Shown in pieces: positions 1 through 5,160 of a DNA stretch of 39,023 nt. Source of the DNA: a virus. Numbering within the stretch: position 1 is the first letter of the stretch; each line of letters starts with the position of its first letter. The position numbers and the translations under genes were made by a program. The notes under the pieces are model-generated. The model had not been told where the DNA came from. It ran no database searches and saw nothing but the letters and a program-made list of their open reading frames with translations. The stretch covers positions 1-39,023 of the IMG/VR virus record IMGVR_UViG_3300022751_000011; one strand, written 5' to 3'.

Positions 1-110
1 CATAAATTTATTATCCATTTTCTGCCTCTAACTGTTTTAAATATAGTCTAACCTGCTCTCTAGGTAAATCAAGCGTGCAATGCTCTATGAAATACTTGCA
101 TAGTTCTATT
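1..110. repeat. Left copy of 110-bp exact terminal repeat
   Basis: Bases 1-110 are identical to 38914-39023. The repeat boundaries fall inside a small gene rather than between genes, and coding continues smoothly across the join. This is what a circular or circularly permuted genome gives when an assembler runs past its start. One copy should be removed, giving 38,913 bp. Confidence 0.95.
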
Positions 111-118
111 TGATTCAT
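11..118 (-). CDS. Hypothetical 35-aa protein at the contig join
   Basis: A 35-residue reading frame, rich in Leu, Glu and Gln (starts MNQIELCKYF, ends KQLEAENG). I recognise no domain. Its ATG overlaps the TGA of the 72-aa gene upstream (ATGA arrangement), and its last 8 bases overlap the ATG of the next gene, which starts at 38931 in the other copy of the terminal repeat. It is therefore a link in a tightly coupled leftward operon: Rep, 72 aa, this gene, a CxxC protein, DUF3310, 49 aa. The 3' part is duplicated at 38924-39023. Support comes from the coupling on both sides, not from homology. Confidence 0.6.
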   Translation of the reverse strand: MNQIELCKYFIEHCTLDLPREQVRLYLKQLEAENG

Positions 119-333
119 GCAAACCCCTTTAATAAATTTTTACATTCTTTTAAAGAGTTTTCAATTTTTGGAAAGCCAATTTTTGTCATGCCTAGCTCAT
201 AACAAAACTTTTGAAAACTTACGGCATTGAAAAATAAAATATTTCTTTTTAAACAATGTCCATATAAATAAATTAGTAATATTTTGCTTAGTAAACACAT
301 TTTTTTAACTAATTTTTGATGATAGGTATTCAT
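115..333 (-). CDS. Hypothetical 72-aa protein downstream of Rep
   Basis: A 72-residue basic, hydrophobic protein with several Cys and Lys. A weak hydrophobic stretch (about residues 14-25) could be a membrane segment or a buried helix. I do not recognise a family. The start ATG lies in an ATGA overlap with the stop of the Rep gene (330-333), and the stop overlaps the next start in the same way (115-118), so it is probably translated by coupling from the rep mRNA. Its position directly after an iteron-type initiator would suit a copy-number or partition accessory, but that is inference from context only. Confidence 0.65.
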   Translation of the reverse strand: MNTYHQKLVKKMCLLSKILLIYLYGHCLKRNILFFNAVSFQKFCYELGMTKIGFPKIENSLKECKNLLKGFA

Positions 334-1064
334 GCTATTCCCCTTAATTCTTTTTTACTTTTCCCAGTAACATAAAAATCAATAGCTACAACCTTGTTGC
401 TTTCTTTGATTAACTCAAATTTAATTTTTAAATCCGTTTTTAAATTAATTTCTTCAATGCGGGGCGTTAAAACTCTTCTATTAAACTCTCCAAAATTCTT
501 ATAACTATTTTTCTTTTCGCCAAACATTTTATATAAATATTCAAAACTTAATGTAACTTTTCTATTAGCAAAACTCTTGCACTTTAATAGCTCATAAATA
601 GGTATAGAGTGCATCAAGTCTAATCTTTCTACCATATTTAGGTCTAATTTTGTGTAGCCTTTAAGCGTGTTTTTAACGCCTTGTTCATTAACATAGTTTA
701 CATCTAATAAGTTTTTTAAAGATATATCCATATTTACTTTTGTGACTAATCTATTAATTTGCACGCTAGATAAATAACCAGTAGCCTCGTATTCCTCTAA
801 CTTTTCATTGTCTACCAACTCTAATAAATTAGTTAGCAAACCCTTAAATATTTTTTTTAATTCTTTATGAGAAAATTTACGATTATCTGCACCATATTTA
901 TTTAAATTAACATTACTAAAAAAAATAAAAGCTTTGTTCCAGCCATTTTTTTTAAATAAGTAAATAGTTTGATTAAATATCTTATGTTGAATATTGGTTA
1001 AATTGCTTTGTGATTGTATAGCTAAATTGCTTTTAAATATGCTATACTCTTCTTGAGTTGTCAT
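330..1064 (-). CDS. Rep_3-family plasmid replication initiator
   Basis: Initiator protein of 244 aa, the usual length for the Rep_3 (RepB/RepE-like) family, whose members bind iterons and recruit host DnaA and DnaB. Two winged-helix halves are visible. The C-terminal half (about residues 150-232) has the typical pattern: 'SIPIYELLKCKSF', a 'VTLSFEYLYKMFG' element, 'YKNFGEFNRRVL..RIEEIN', then 'VVAIDFYV'. The N-terminal half carries the Asn/Lys/Leu-rich helices of these proteins. The start has a modest Shine-Dalgarno (TAAGG). Upstream lie a promoter with an overlapping palindrome (1085-1131), which suggests autoregulation, and three 22-bp iterons (1447-1512), the expected binding sites. Downstream genes are coupled by ATGA overlaps. 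Finding a plasmid-type Rep beside a complete virion gene set is the main evidence for a phage-plasmid. Confidence 0.9.
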   Translation of the reverse strand: MTTQEEYSIFKSNLAIQSQSNLTNIQHKIFNQTIYLFKKNGWNKAFIFFSNVNLNKYGADNRKFSHKELKKIFKGLLTNLLELVDNEKLEEYEATGYLSSVQINRLVTKVNMDISLKNLLDVNYVNEQGVKNTLKGYTKLDLNMVERLDLMHSIPIYELLKCKSFANRKVTLSFEYLYKMFGEKKNSYKNFGEFNRRVLTPRIEEINLKTDLKIKFELIKESNKVVAIDFYVTGKSKKELRGIA

Positions 1065-1084
1065 TTTGAACCTTACGTCATTAA

Positions 1085-1131
1085 GGGGATTGATGATAAC
1101 TTATTATCCCCTATCTAAATAAAAAAATCAA
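1085..1131 (-). promoter_or_regulatory. Rep promoter with overlapping palindromic operator
   Basis: Read on the minus strand: -35 TTGATT (1126-1131), a 17-bp spacer, -10 GATAAT (1103-1108). A GGGGAT/ATCCCC inverted repeat (arms 1085-1090 and 1106-1111, 15-nt loop) overlaps the -10. A protein binding it would block transcription, as in autorepressed rep genes. Both boxes are near consensus. Binding by Rep is inference. Confidence 0.55.
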
Positions 1132-1256
1132 CATCTTTTCAATATACATTTACTAAATTTACAAATCAATATTAATTGATTAAAAATATCTTTTTGGATA
1201 CATTCTTTTTCTACAATAAAAAATTATTAAAATAGAAAATCTCTTTTTATGGGGGT

Positions 1257-1333
1257 GGCGTAGCCTCTTAAAAATGCTTGCTTTTTGTTGTAAAAAAACT
1301 ACGTAGCCTCGCACTTCAAGAACTGCGTAGCTT
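1257..1333. repeat. Three dispersed CGTAGC(C/T)T repeats
   Basis: GGCGTAGCCTC (1257-1267), ACGTAGCCTC (1301-1310) and GCGTAGCTT (1325-1333) lie upstream of the iterons in the same orientation. Spacing is irregular (about 43 and 24 bp), so they are not part of the 22-bp array. They may be accessory binding sites in the origin. Confidence 0.5.
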
Positions 1334-1446
1334 ACCCTTAAAAAGATTTCTTTTTTCTTATTTATCTTGTTTCTCTTATTTATCTAATTTGTACCCCTAA
1401 AAAATCGCTGAAATACCGCACCCATTAACAATAGTTAAAAAAAGCC

Positions 1447-1512
1447 TATGTACAAAAACGTACTTTGCTATGTACAAAAACGTACTTTGCTATGTACAAA
1501 AACGTACTTTGC
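1447..1512 (+). repeat. Three tandem perfect 22-bp iterons
   Basis: The unit TATGTACAAAAACGTACTTT followed by GC occurs three times without gap or mismatch at 1447-1468, 1469-1490 and 1491-1512. The 22-bp period is two helical turns, which places every site on the same DNA face, as in Rep_3-type plasmid origins. Each unit contains two GTAC cores 10 bp apart. The array lies about 380 bp upstream of the Rep gene, and an AT-rich tract follows on the right. Confidence 0.95.
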
Positions 1513-1560
1513 TACGGTATAAACATGTAACCGAACATGTAAAATATACATATAAATATA

Positions 1561-1637
1561 TTGACAAATAAAGTGTTTTATATAATAATAAATATACATA
1601 CACTAAGGTTGTTATATAAGCATGTTTATTGTATAAT
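1561..1637 (+). promoter_or_regulatory. Tandem rightward promoters for the replication operon
   Basis: Promoter a: TTGACA (1561-1566), 17 bp, AATAAT (1584-1589). Promoter b: TTGTTA (1609-1614), 17 bp, TATAAT (1632-1637). Promoter b ends 32 bp before the first start codon at 1670. Both lie in the AT-rich part of the origin, so transcription could also help to open the DNA. Confidence 0.6.
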
Positions 1638-1669
1638 TATTTTTCCTTTAAAAATTCTTGGAGTAAATA

Positions 1670-1837
1670 ATGGAAAATAATTTTACAGAAAAACTAAATA
1701 ATTTAAATCAAAATGATGAGATTTTTAAAAAATCATTTCTTGATATTATAGGCAATCTTGATGTTATTTTTGAGCATATTTATAATCTACAGGAGCAAAT
1801 AAATGAATTTAAGAGAAATGGCGGAGCAAAGACGTAA
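1670..1837 (+). CDS. Hypothetical 55-aa acidic helical protein
   Basis: A 55-residue protein starting MENNFTEKLNNLNQ, rich in Asn, Glu, Ile and Leu, probably one or two amphipathic helices that could form a coiled coil. I recognise no family. GGAG sits 7-8 bp before the ATG, and promoter b ends just upstream, so this is the first gene of the rightward replication operon. Its last 35 bp overlap the start of the next gene in another frame, and the GGAGCAAATAA of that gene lies inside this one, which implies coupled translation. Confidence 0.7.
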   Translation: MENNFTEKLNNLNQNDEIFKKSFLDIIGNLDVIFEHIYNLQEQINEFKRNGGAKT

Positions 1838-2426
1838 GCAGATTTATAGTGACTTACTAAAAAACAGGCATGAACATGATGCAATTTATATAAATACTCA
1901 TGCTTTAAGTGTTAAATTTAAAGTTAACACAAATGCTATAATTAACGATATTAAGTATTTATTAGACAAAAGCTTGATAACTCCTTATATTCCTCAGGCA
2001 AAAGTTTATAAAATCGTTAGAAAAAACTATTTAGTTGAAAATGATTTAAGTAATAATTTACCCGAGAATATTGTAGATAATCTAGAATTTACCGAACAAG
2101 AAAAATTATACTTAATCAAATTTGAACAACACAGAAAAAATATAAACAAGCCTTTAGATAGTCAAGGCTATGAAATGATGATAGCTAGAGCTAAATATTT
2201 GAAAAATATAGGAGAAAATATTATAGAAAGAATAGAATATTCAATTTCAGGCGGGTATCCTCAAATTTATGAGACAAAAAACAAGGTAAATAATAACAAT
2301 ACGTTGACTTTTAAAGAGAAAGACGAACAAAATAGAATAAATAAAATAGATAATGTTAGACAGTCTCAAGCAAATTGGTTTGATGACAATAATAAAAATA
2401 ATTTAAGGATACAAAATAATGAATAA
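1803..2426 (+). CDS. Phage replication-type protein with N-terminal winged helix
   Basis: A 207-aa protein. Residues about 8-72 form a winged-helix/HTH-like domain (QRRKQIYSDLLKN...INTHALSVKF...IINDIKYLLDKSLI...YKIV). Residues about 96-153 contain the pattern 'F...HRKNINKPL...GYEMMIARAKYL...G.NIIERIEYSISGGYPQIY', which resembles the C-terminal segment of many phage replisome-organiser proteins (HRK..KPLT...SI..GW..IF). The tail is Asn- and Lys-rich and probably disordered. A good RBS (AGGAG) precedes the ATG, and the stop overlaps the next start by 8 bp. The likely role is origin recognition or primosome loading together with the next gene. This rests on motif resemblance, not on a search. 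The N-terminal domain has a stand-alone paralogue at 3389-3601. Confidence 0.65.
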   Translation: MNLREMAEQRRKQIYSDLLKNRHEHDAIYINTHALSVKFKVNTNAIINDIKYLLDKSLITPYIPQAKVYKIVRKNYLVENDLSNNLPENIVDNLEFTEQEKLYLIKFEQHRKNINKPLDSQGYEMMIARAKYLKNIGENIIERIEYSISGGYPQIYETKNKVNNNNTLTFKEKDEQNRINKIDNVRQSQANWFDDNNKNNLRIQNNE

Positions 2427-3051
2427 TAATCAACAGCAAATTATTAATGATTTATTAAATGCGTGCTTTTTTTTGTTTGATAATGAAAGATTGCTTAAAG
2501 CGTGGAATTGCAAAGATGAAAAAGATTTTAAGGTAAATAAATTACCAATTTTAATGCATATGCTAAGTGTTAAAAATATTAATATTAAATATTTAGCTTT
2601 AGTTCCAGCTAGACTGGTAGAATTATCTTATGTTCCGCAAATGGCTGATATTATACGATTAGCCATACCTAAACATGATTATCAAGTGCTTTTTAACCAA
2701 ACACTGCTAGATTATCAAAAATATTTAGATTATTCAAATTCTCAAGAAATTACACAACATGTACTAAATGAGTTAAATAAAATATCTATATTATCTTATA
2801 ATGTCGCCTTAAATATGTTCAAGTTAAAAAGCATTAATATTTTATCTTGTTCTTATGATGATTGCAAACTATCATTCAAAGAAATTTTTGACAAAACAGA
2901 TAATTTGGATATTGATAAACTAGAGCCATTGCCTAAATTTTCATTAAAAATTGAAAAATCATTTACTCAAGATGATAAAAAAATAGCTCAAGAAAATTTA
3001 AAAAAAATAAAAGATATGCTGAAAGGTATTAATACATTTTCTTATAACTAA
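2419..3051 (+). CDS. Hypothetical 210-aa protein, possible helicase loader
   Basis: A largely alpha-helical 210-aa protein (MNNNQQQIINDLLNACFFLFDNERLLKAWNC), with no membrane segment and no Walker motif. It starts within the end of the preceding replication-type gene (8-bp overlap), and a strong terminator follows nine bases after its stop, so the two genes share a unit. In many temperate phages the second gene after an O-type organiser encodes a P-type loader that delivers the host DnaB helicase. The size, helical content and position would suit that, but I see no diagnostic motif, so the function is inferred from context alone. Confidence 0.55.
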   Translation: MNNNQQQIINDLLNACFFLFDNERLLKAWNCKDEKDFKVNKLPILMHMLSVKNINIKYLALVPARLVELSYVPQMADIIRLAIPKHDYQVLFNQTLLDYQKYLDYSNSQEITQHVLNELNKISILSYNVALNMFKLKSINILSCSYDDCKLSFKEIFDKTDNLDIDKLEPLPKFSLKIEKSFTQDDKKIAQENLKKIKDMLKGINTFSYN

Positions 3052-3059
3052 CCCAACCG

Positions 3060-3085
3060 CACCGCCTAAAAACGGTGTATTTTTT
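3060..3085 (+). terminator. Rho-independent terminator after the replication operon
   Basis: CACCG (3060-3064), 8-nt loop, CGGTG (3073-3077), then TATTTTTT. It ends the 1670-3051 unit. Confidence 0.8.
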
Positions 3086-3111
3086 CTCACTAAACCAAAG
3101 GAAATATAAAA

Positions 3112-3327
3112 ATGACTGATAACAACGATTTAAACGATTTCGTAATCGACACGATTGTAAAATCTCACAATGTAATTCAATCATGTAAATTTGTGATTGA
3201 TAGGATTAATGCCAAAACCAATAATAATCCTAGTGAAGAACAAAAGAAAACTATTGCAGAAATGGAAAAGCATATTGCAACTGCCGAACAACAGATTGAT
3301 AAATTGACGGGCGAGAAGTCTAACTAA
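3112..3327 (+). CDS. Hypothetical 71-aa acidic protein
   Basis: A 71-residue soluble protein, helical and charged (ends KHIATAEQQIDKLTGEKSN), probably with a short coiled coil in the last 30 residues. A good Shine-Dalgarno (AAAGGAAA) lies 7-8 bp before the ATG. It stands alone between the replication-operon terminator and the palindromic leader of the small HTH gene, with no strong promoter of its own visible, so it may depend on read-through. No family recognised. Confidence 0.7.
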   Translation: MTDNNDLNDFVIDTIVKSHNVIQSCKFVIDRINAKTNNNPSEEQKKTIAEMEKHIATAEQQIDKLTGEKSN

Positions 3328-3342
3328 AACCTTTCTATCTTT

Positions 3343-3383
3343 CCTTAAATGATGTATAATAATACTATTAAAACCATTTAAGG
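3343..3383 (+). promoter_or_regulatory. Palindrome enclosing a TATAAT box and the RBS of a small HTH gene
   Basis: CCTTAAATG (3343-3351) and CATTTAAGG (3375-3383) form a perfect 9-bp inverted repeat around a TATAAT at 3355-3360. The right arm contains the AAGGA Shine-Dalgarno of the gene at 3389. The -35 (TTTCTA, 3332-3337) is poor. As DNA it could be an operator; as RNA made upstream it could hide the RBS. Confidence 0.5.
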
Positions 3384-3388
3384 AATAT

Positions 3389-3601
3389 ATGTACCTAGAC
3401 ACACAAACCCGCAGAAAACACCTAAAAGAATATCTAATCAAAAACCAGTTAGAACACAGCCTTGTACACATCAATTATGGCAAAATATGCGATGATTTAA
3501 ACATGGTTAGACCTACACTATCTAATGACATTAAACACTTGCTGGCTACTAACTTTTTAGAAAGTTTTTGCCTAGACGGTAGTATTTATAGGATTAAATA
3601 A
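3389..3601 (+). CDS. Small winged-helix/HTH protein, paralogue of the replication-protein N-terminus
   Basis: A 70-aa protein that is essentially one winged-helix domain. By eye it aligns end to end with residues 8-72 of the protein encoded at 1803-2426: RRK, L-I/L-KN, EH, IN, a turn with V, NDIK-LL, L, then Y-I at the end. It could regulate the replication operon by competing for the same DNA sites, or act as a separate repressor. A palindrome just upstream (3343-3383) is a candidate autoregulatory site. The start is supported by AAGGA 6 bp upstream. The DNA-binding role is inferred from the fold pattern; no catalytic residues are expected. Confidence 0.7.
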   Translation: MYLDTQTRRKHLKEYLIKNQLEHSLVHINYGKICDDLNMVRPTLSNDIKHLLATNFLESFCLDGSIYRIK

Positions 3602-3628
3602 TCAAAATAATGCAAAGGCGGGGTATTA

Positions 3629-3835
3629 ATGAAAAAACTATTATTTGTAATGTTTATTTTATTGGCTGGGTGTTCAAATGAAAGTGAATACGAAAATTTG
3701 TATAAGGCAAAATGTGTGCAGACCAATGAAAGTAAAACCGAATACAATCTAATTAGAAAACTCTTTGAGACTAAATATAAATATATTTGTGATGGCAAAG
3801 AGTATTGGACAACAACAAACAGCAAGCAAAATTAA
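3629..3835 (+). CDS. Small lipoprotein (68 aa)
   Basis: The N-terminus is a clear lipoprotein signal: two Lys, a hydrophobic run (LLFVMFIL), then the lipobox LAGC with Cys15 as the lipidation site. The mature part is about 54 residues, charged, with two more Cys (29 and about 54) that could form a disulphide. An AAGGCGGGG stretch precedes the ATG. The stop overlaps the ATG of a membrane peptide (TAATG), and another membrane peptide follows. Small phage lipoproteins of this kind can act in superinfection exclusion or host-envelope change, but nothing here proves it. It lies outside the lysis cluster, so an outer spanin is less likely. Confidence 0.75.
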   Translation: MKKLLFVMFILLAGCSNESEYENLYKAKCVQTNESKTEYNLIRKLFETKYKYICDGKEYWTTTNSKQN

Positions 3836-3927
3836 TGCTTAACTTACTAAACAAAATGGGCTATATTCTAATCGCAATTTCAGTTACTGGGTTAGTTTAT
3901 AGTTTTTTAACAAAGAATAAGGGGTAG
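3835..3927 (+). CDS. Single-pass membrane peptide (30 aa)
   Basis: A 30-residue peptide with one transmembrane segment (about residues 9-24, YILIAISVTGLVYSFL) and a basic C-terminus. The ATG overlaps the stop of the lipoprotein gene (TAATG), so translation is probably coupled. It could partner the lipoprotein in the envelope. It is too short for family assignment. Confidence 0.5.
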   Translation: MLNLLNKMGYILIAISVTGLVYSFLTKNKG

Positions 3928-3930
3928 GAA

Positions 3931-4014
3931 ATGATTATATTATGGCTATCAGTTATATTTTTTGATATTCCATTGTATCAAGATAACCATTTAAAGGAGG
4001 GTAAAGATGAGTGA
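3931..4014 (+). CDS. Possible 27-aa peptide with hydrophobic N-terminus
   Basis: Starts MIILWLSVIFFD with a hydrophobic first half and a charged tail ending KEGKDE. GGGGTAGGAA precedes the ATG. Its 3' end covers the AGGAGGG Shine-Dalgarno of the next gene and overlaps it by 8 bp. It may be a real leader-like peptide or only an open frame that couples translation. Confidence 0.4.
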   Translation: MIILWLSVIFFDIPLYQDNHLKEGKDE

Positions 4015-4171
4015 TGAATTTACCATTAAGCTATCAGAGAAAGATATTAAAAGTTTGCTGTATGATGACCCATACAGAGAGCCAGCTACTAATATTCGAA
4101 TGAATGGCGTAAATTACAAAATAAAAAGCATTGATGTGGACAATAACCAAGTTATTTGCACTAAAGAATAA
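4007..4171 (+). CDS. Hypothetical 54-aa protein
   Basis: A 54-residue protein starting MSDEFTIKLSEKDI, with a likely small beta-rich C-terminal half (NGVNYKIKSIDVDNNQVICT). A very strong RBS (AGGAGGG) lies 5-6 bp before the ATG. It is the last gene of the lipoprotein group, and a hairpin terminator starts 7 bp after its stop. No family recognised. Confidence 0.7.
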   Translation: MSDEFTIKLSEKDIKSLLYDDPYREPATNIRMNGVNYKIKSIDVDNNQVICTKE

Positions 4172-4178
4172 ACCAGCA

Positions 4179-4208
4179 AACCCACTCATTGTGGGTTATT
4201 CTTTATTT
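4179..4208. terminator. Terminator between convergent operons
   Basis: AACCCAC (4179-4185), loop TCATT, GTGGGTT (4191-4197), then ATTCTTTATTT on the plus strand. It sits at the end of the rightward 54-aa gene and at the stop of the leftward gene at 4203, so it can serve both directions. Confidence 0.65.
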
Positions 4209-4394
4209 ATCCAAATATTGACACAATGTTAAAAATATAGCTAACAAACTAGCTAATATTCCAGAAGCGGATATTAAACCCATTAAACTATAATCGAGTT
4301 TCTCAAATATCCAAAAAGCAAATACTGAAACGCCTAACAAACTTGCAACAGTAACAAGTGCTATCAGTAAATTCAAGCCAAATATTAGCAGCAT
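4203..4394 (-). CDS. Small two-pass membrane protein (63 aa)
   Basis: A 63-residue hydrophobic protein with two predicted transmembrane helices (about residues 5-28 and 38-58) joined by a short charged turn (EKLDYS). It is last in a leftward three-gene operon headed by a winged-helix regulator. Its N-terminus (MLLIFGLNLLI) resembles that of the upstream neighbour (MLTMFFMNLLI), and the two may be old duplicates. The AAAGGATTAATATG initiation site overlaps the 3' end of the preceding gene. A holin-like, exclusion or toxin-like role is possible, but no motif decides. Confidence 0.65.
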   Translation of the reverse strand: MLLIFGLNLLIALVTVASLLGVSVFAFWIFEKLDYSLMGLISASGILASLLAIFLTLCQYLDK

Positions 4395-4395
4395 A

Positions 4396-4656
4396 TTAAT
4401 CCTTTGTTATAATCTGAACCTGAAAAAAGTTGCTATTTGTTAGGGCTTTAAATCTCTCGTTCTCTTTAGATTGAATTCTTGTTACCAAAATGGCGACTAA
4501 CACACATAAGAATAAAAGAACTGCTGAGAAAGCAATTAAAGTACCAAACCTATAATATAACCACTGTCCAAGCCAGATGATAAAGCCCAAAGAGGCTGTT
4601 ATAACTATAATACTAGTCACAACTATGAGCAAATTCATAAAAAACATTGTTAACAT
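4396..4656 (-). CDS. Small two-pass membrane protein (86 aa)
   Basis: An 86-residue protein with two transmembrane helices (about residues 5-30 and 38-60) and a charged cytoplasmic-type tail (RIQSKENERFKALT). It lies one base upstream of the related 63-aa membrane gene and one base downstream of the HTH gene, in the same direction. The tail ends QVQIITKD, echoing the HTH protein's end QYQIIKKD; both 3' ends contain the AAAGGAT Shine-Dalgarno of the next gene. No family recognised. Confidence 0.65.
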   Translation of the reverse strand: MLTMFFMNLLIVVTSIIVITASLGFIIWLGQWLYYRFGTLIAFSAVLLFLCVLVAILVTRIQSKENERFKALTNSNFFQVQIITKD

Positions 4657-4657
4657 A

Positions 4658-4873
4658 TTAATCCTTTTTAATTATCTGATACTGCTCCACAATCCCAATT
4701 CTTTTTTTAGTTTTAATATAGCCTAGTAATTTTAATTTGGTTATAGCCCTATCAATCGTTGCCCTTGATACTTTCAAGATACTAGCCAATGTAGATTTAC
4801 TAGCTTTGTTATCGCTTTTTATTAGGTCTAATACCTGAATTAATAAATCATCATTAATATATAACTTTTTCAT
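4658..4873 (-). CDS. Winged-helix transcriptional regulator (71 aa)
   Basis: A 71-aa DNA-binding protein. Residues about 9-55 show a helix-turn-helix of winged type: 'LLIQVLDLIKSDNKASKSTLASILKVSRATIDRAITKLKLLGYIK', with the recognition helix around SRATIDRAITKL, then a short wing. It is transcribed leftwards from a promoter at 4901-4929 and faces the rightward early promoter at 4937-4965, which carries a palindrome (TGTACAGTGTACA). A TGTACA also spans its own start codon. This geometry suggests it represses the early promoter and perhaps itself, like a Cro- or CI-type switch protein or a plasmid regulator. The fold is well supported; the target is inferred. Confidence 0.8.
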   Translation of the reverse strand: MKKLYINDDLLIQVLDLIKSDNKASKSTLASILKVSRATIDRAITKLKLLGYIKTKKRIGIVEQYQIIKKD

Positions 4874-4895
4874 GTACAGTGCTTTTATTTATTTA

Positions 4896-4965
4896 TTGCA
4901 ATAATACTACATATTAAATATATTTGCAATAAGGTATTGACATAATAATATGTACAGTGTACACT
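4896..4965. promoter_or_regulatory. Divergent promoters with TGTACA operator (candidate switch)
   Basis: Leftward promoter: -35 TTGCAA (4924-4929), 17 bp, -10 TATTAT (4901-4906 on the minus strand). Rightward promoter: -35 TTGACA (4937-4942), 17 bp, -10 TACACT (4960-4965). The odd-centred palindrome TGTACAGTGTACA (4951-4963) covers the rightward spacer and -10. A further TGTACA lies at the HTH start codon (about 4873-4878). TTGCAATAA is repeated at 4896-4904 and 4924-4932. Confidence 0.7.
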
Positions 4966-4980
4966 ACAAATATAAAAAAC

Positions 4981-4998
4981 GTTCTTTAACAATTTATC
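4981..4998 (+). promoter_or_regulatory. boxA-like antitermination sequence in the early leader
   Basis: GTTCTTTAACAATTTATC lies about 10 bases after the expected start of the rightward early transcript. It closely matches the boxA region of proteobacterial rRNA leaders (GCTCTTTAACAATTTATC type), which recruits NusB-S10 and makes polymerase resist termination. The early region runs about 7 kb with several hairpins, so antitermination would make sense. The match is visible in the sequence; the function is inferred. Confidence 0.6.
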
Positions 4999-5070
4999 AA
5001 AAAACATAAAGTTTTTGCTAGCTAAAAGTTACCATAAAATAATCCTTTTAGTTAGAATTTTTAATTACAA

Positions 5071-5159
5071 TGAGATGCTGACGACTGTTTGTTAGTATTG
5101 TACCTACTATGTATAAAATTACTAAACAAATGATAGTAGCCGTATTTTAAGGCATCTCA
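5071..5159 (+). ncRNA. Structured leader RNA element with possible pseudoknot
   Basis: TGAGATGC (5071-5078) pairs with GCATCTCA (5152-5159) and closes an 73-nt domain. Inside, CTACTAT (5104-5110) pairs with ATAGTAG (5133-5139), while TTTGTTAGTA (5088-5097) can pair, with one bulge, with TACTAAACAAA (5120-5130), which lies in the loop of that hairpin. The two inner helices are therefore interleaved, giving a pseudoknot or mutually exclusive folds. It is in the untranslated leader of the early operon. No known riboswitch class recognised. Confidence 0.45.
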
Positions 5160-5160
5160 C

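Larger units (their letters stand above)
1065..1669. other. Putative iteron-type replication origin region (605 bp, no genes)
   Basis: Gene-free region between divergent rep and replication-type genes. From left to right it holds the rep promoter/operator, an AT-rich tract with the palindrome AATCAATATTAATTGATT (1164-1181), three copies of a CGTAGC-containing motif (about 1257-1333), pyrimidine runs with repeated CTTATTTATCT, three perfect iterons (1447-1512), two ACATGT boxes 13 bp apart (about 1524-1542), and an AT-rich stretch with rightward promoters (1561-1637). Iterons next to an AT-rich melting region and a Rep gene is the classic arrangement. I saw no clear consensus DnaA box (TTATCCACA type). 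Confidence 0.75.

Noticed and set aside
1-110. Physical T7-like direct terminal repeat
   Set aside because: The repeat is short and breaks a small gene within a coupled operon; coding continues over the join. Assembly overlap of a circle is simpler. Read depth could still change this.
1447-1512. CRISPR array
   Set aside because: The three 22-bp units are directly abutting with no spacers, and there are no cas genes. They are iterons.
1065-1669. Consensus DnaA boxes in the origin
   Set aside because: I looked for TTATNCACA on both strands and saw only loose matches in AT-rich sequence. Absence is not certain by eye.
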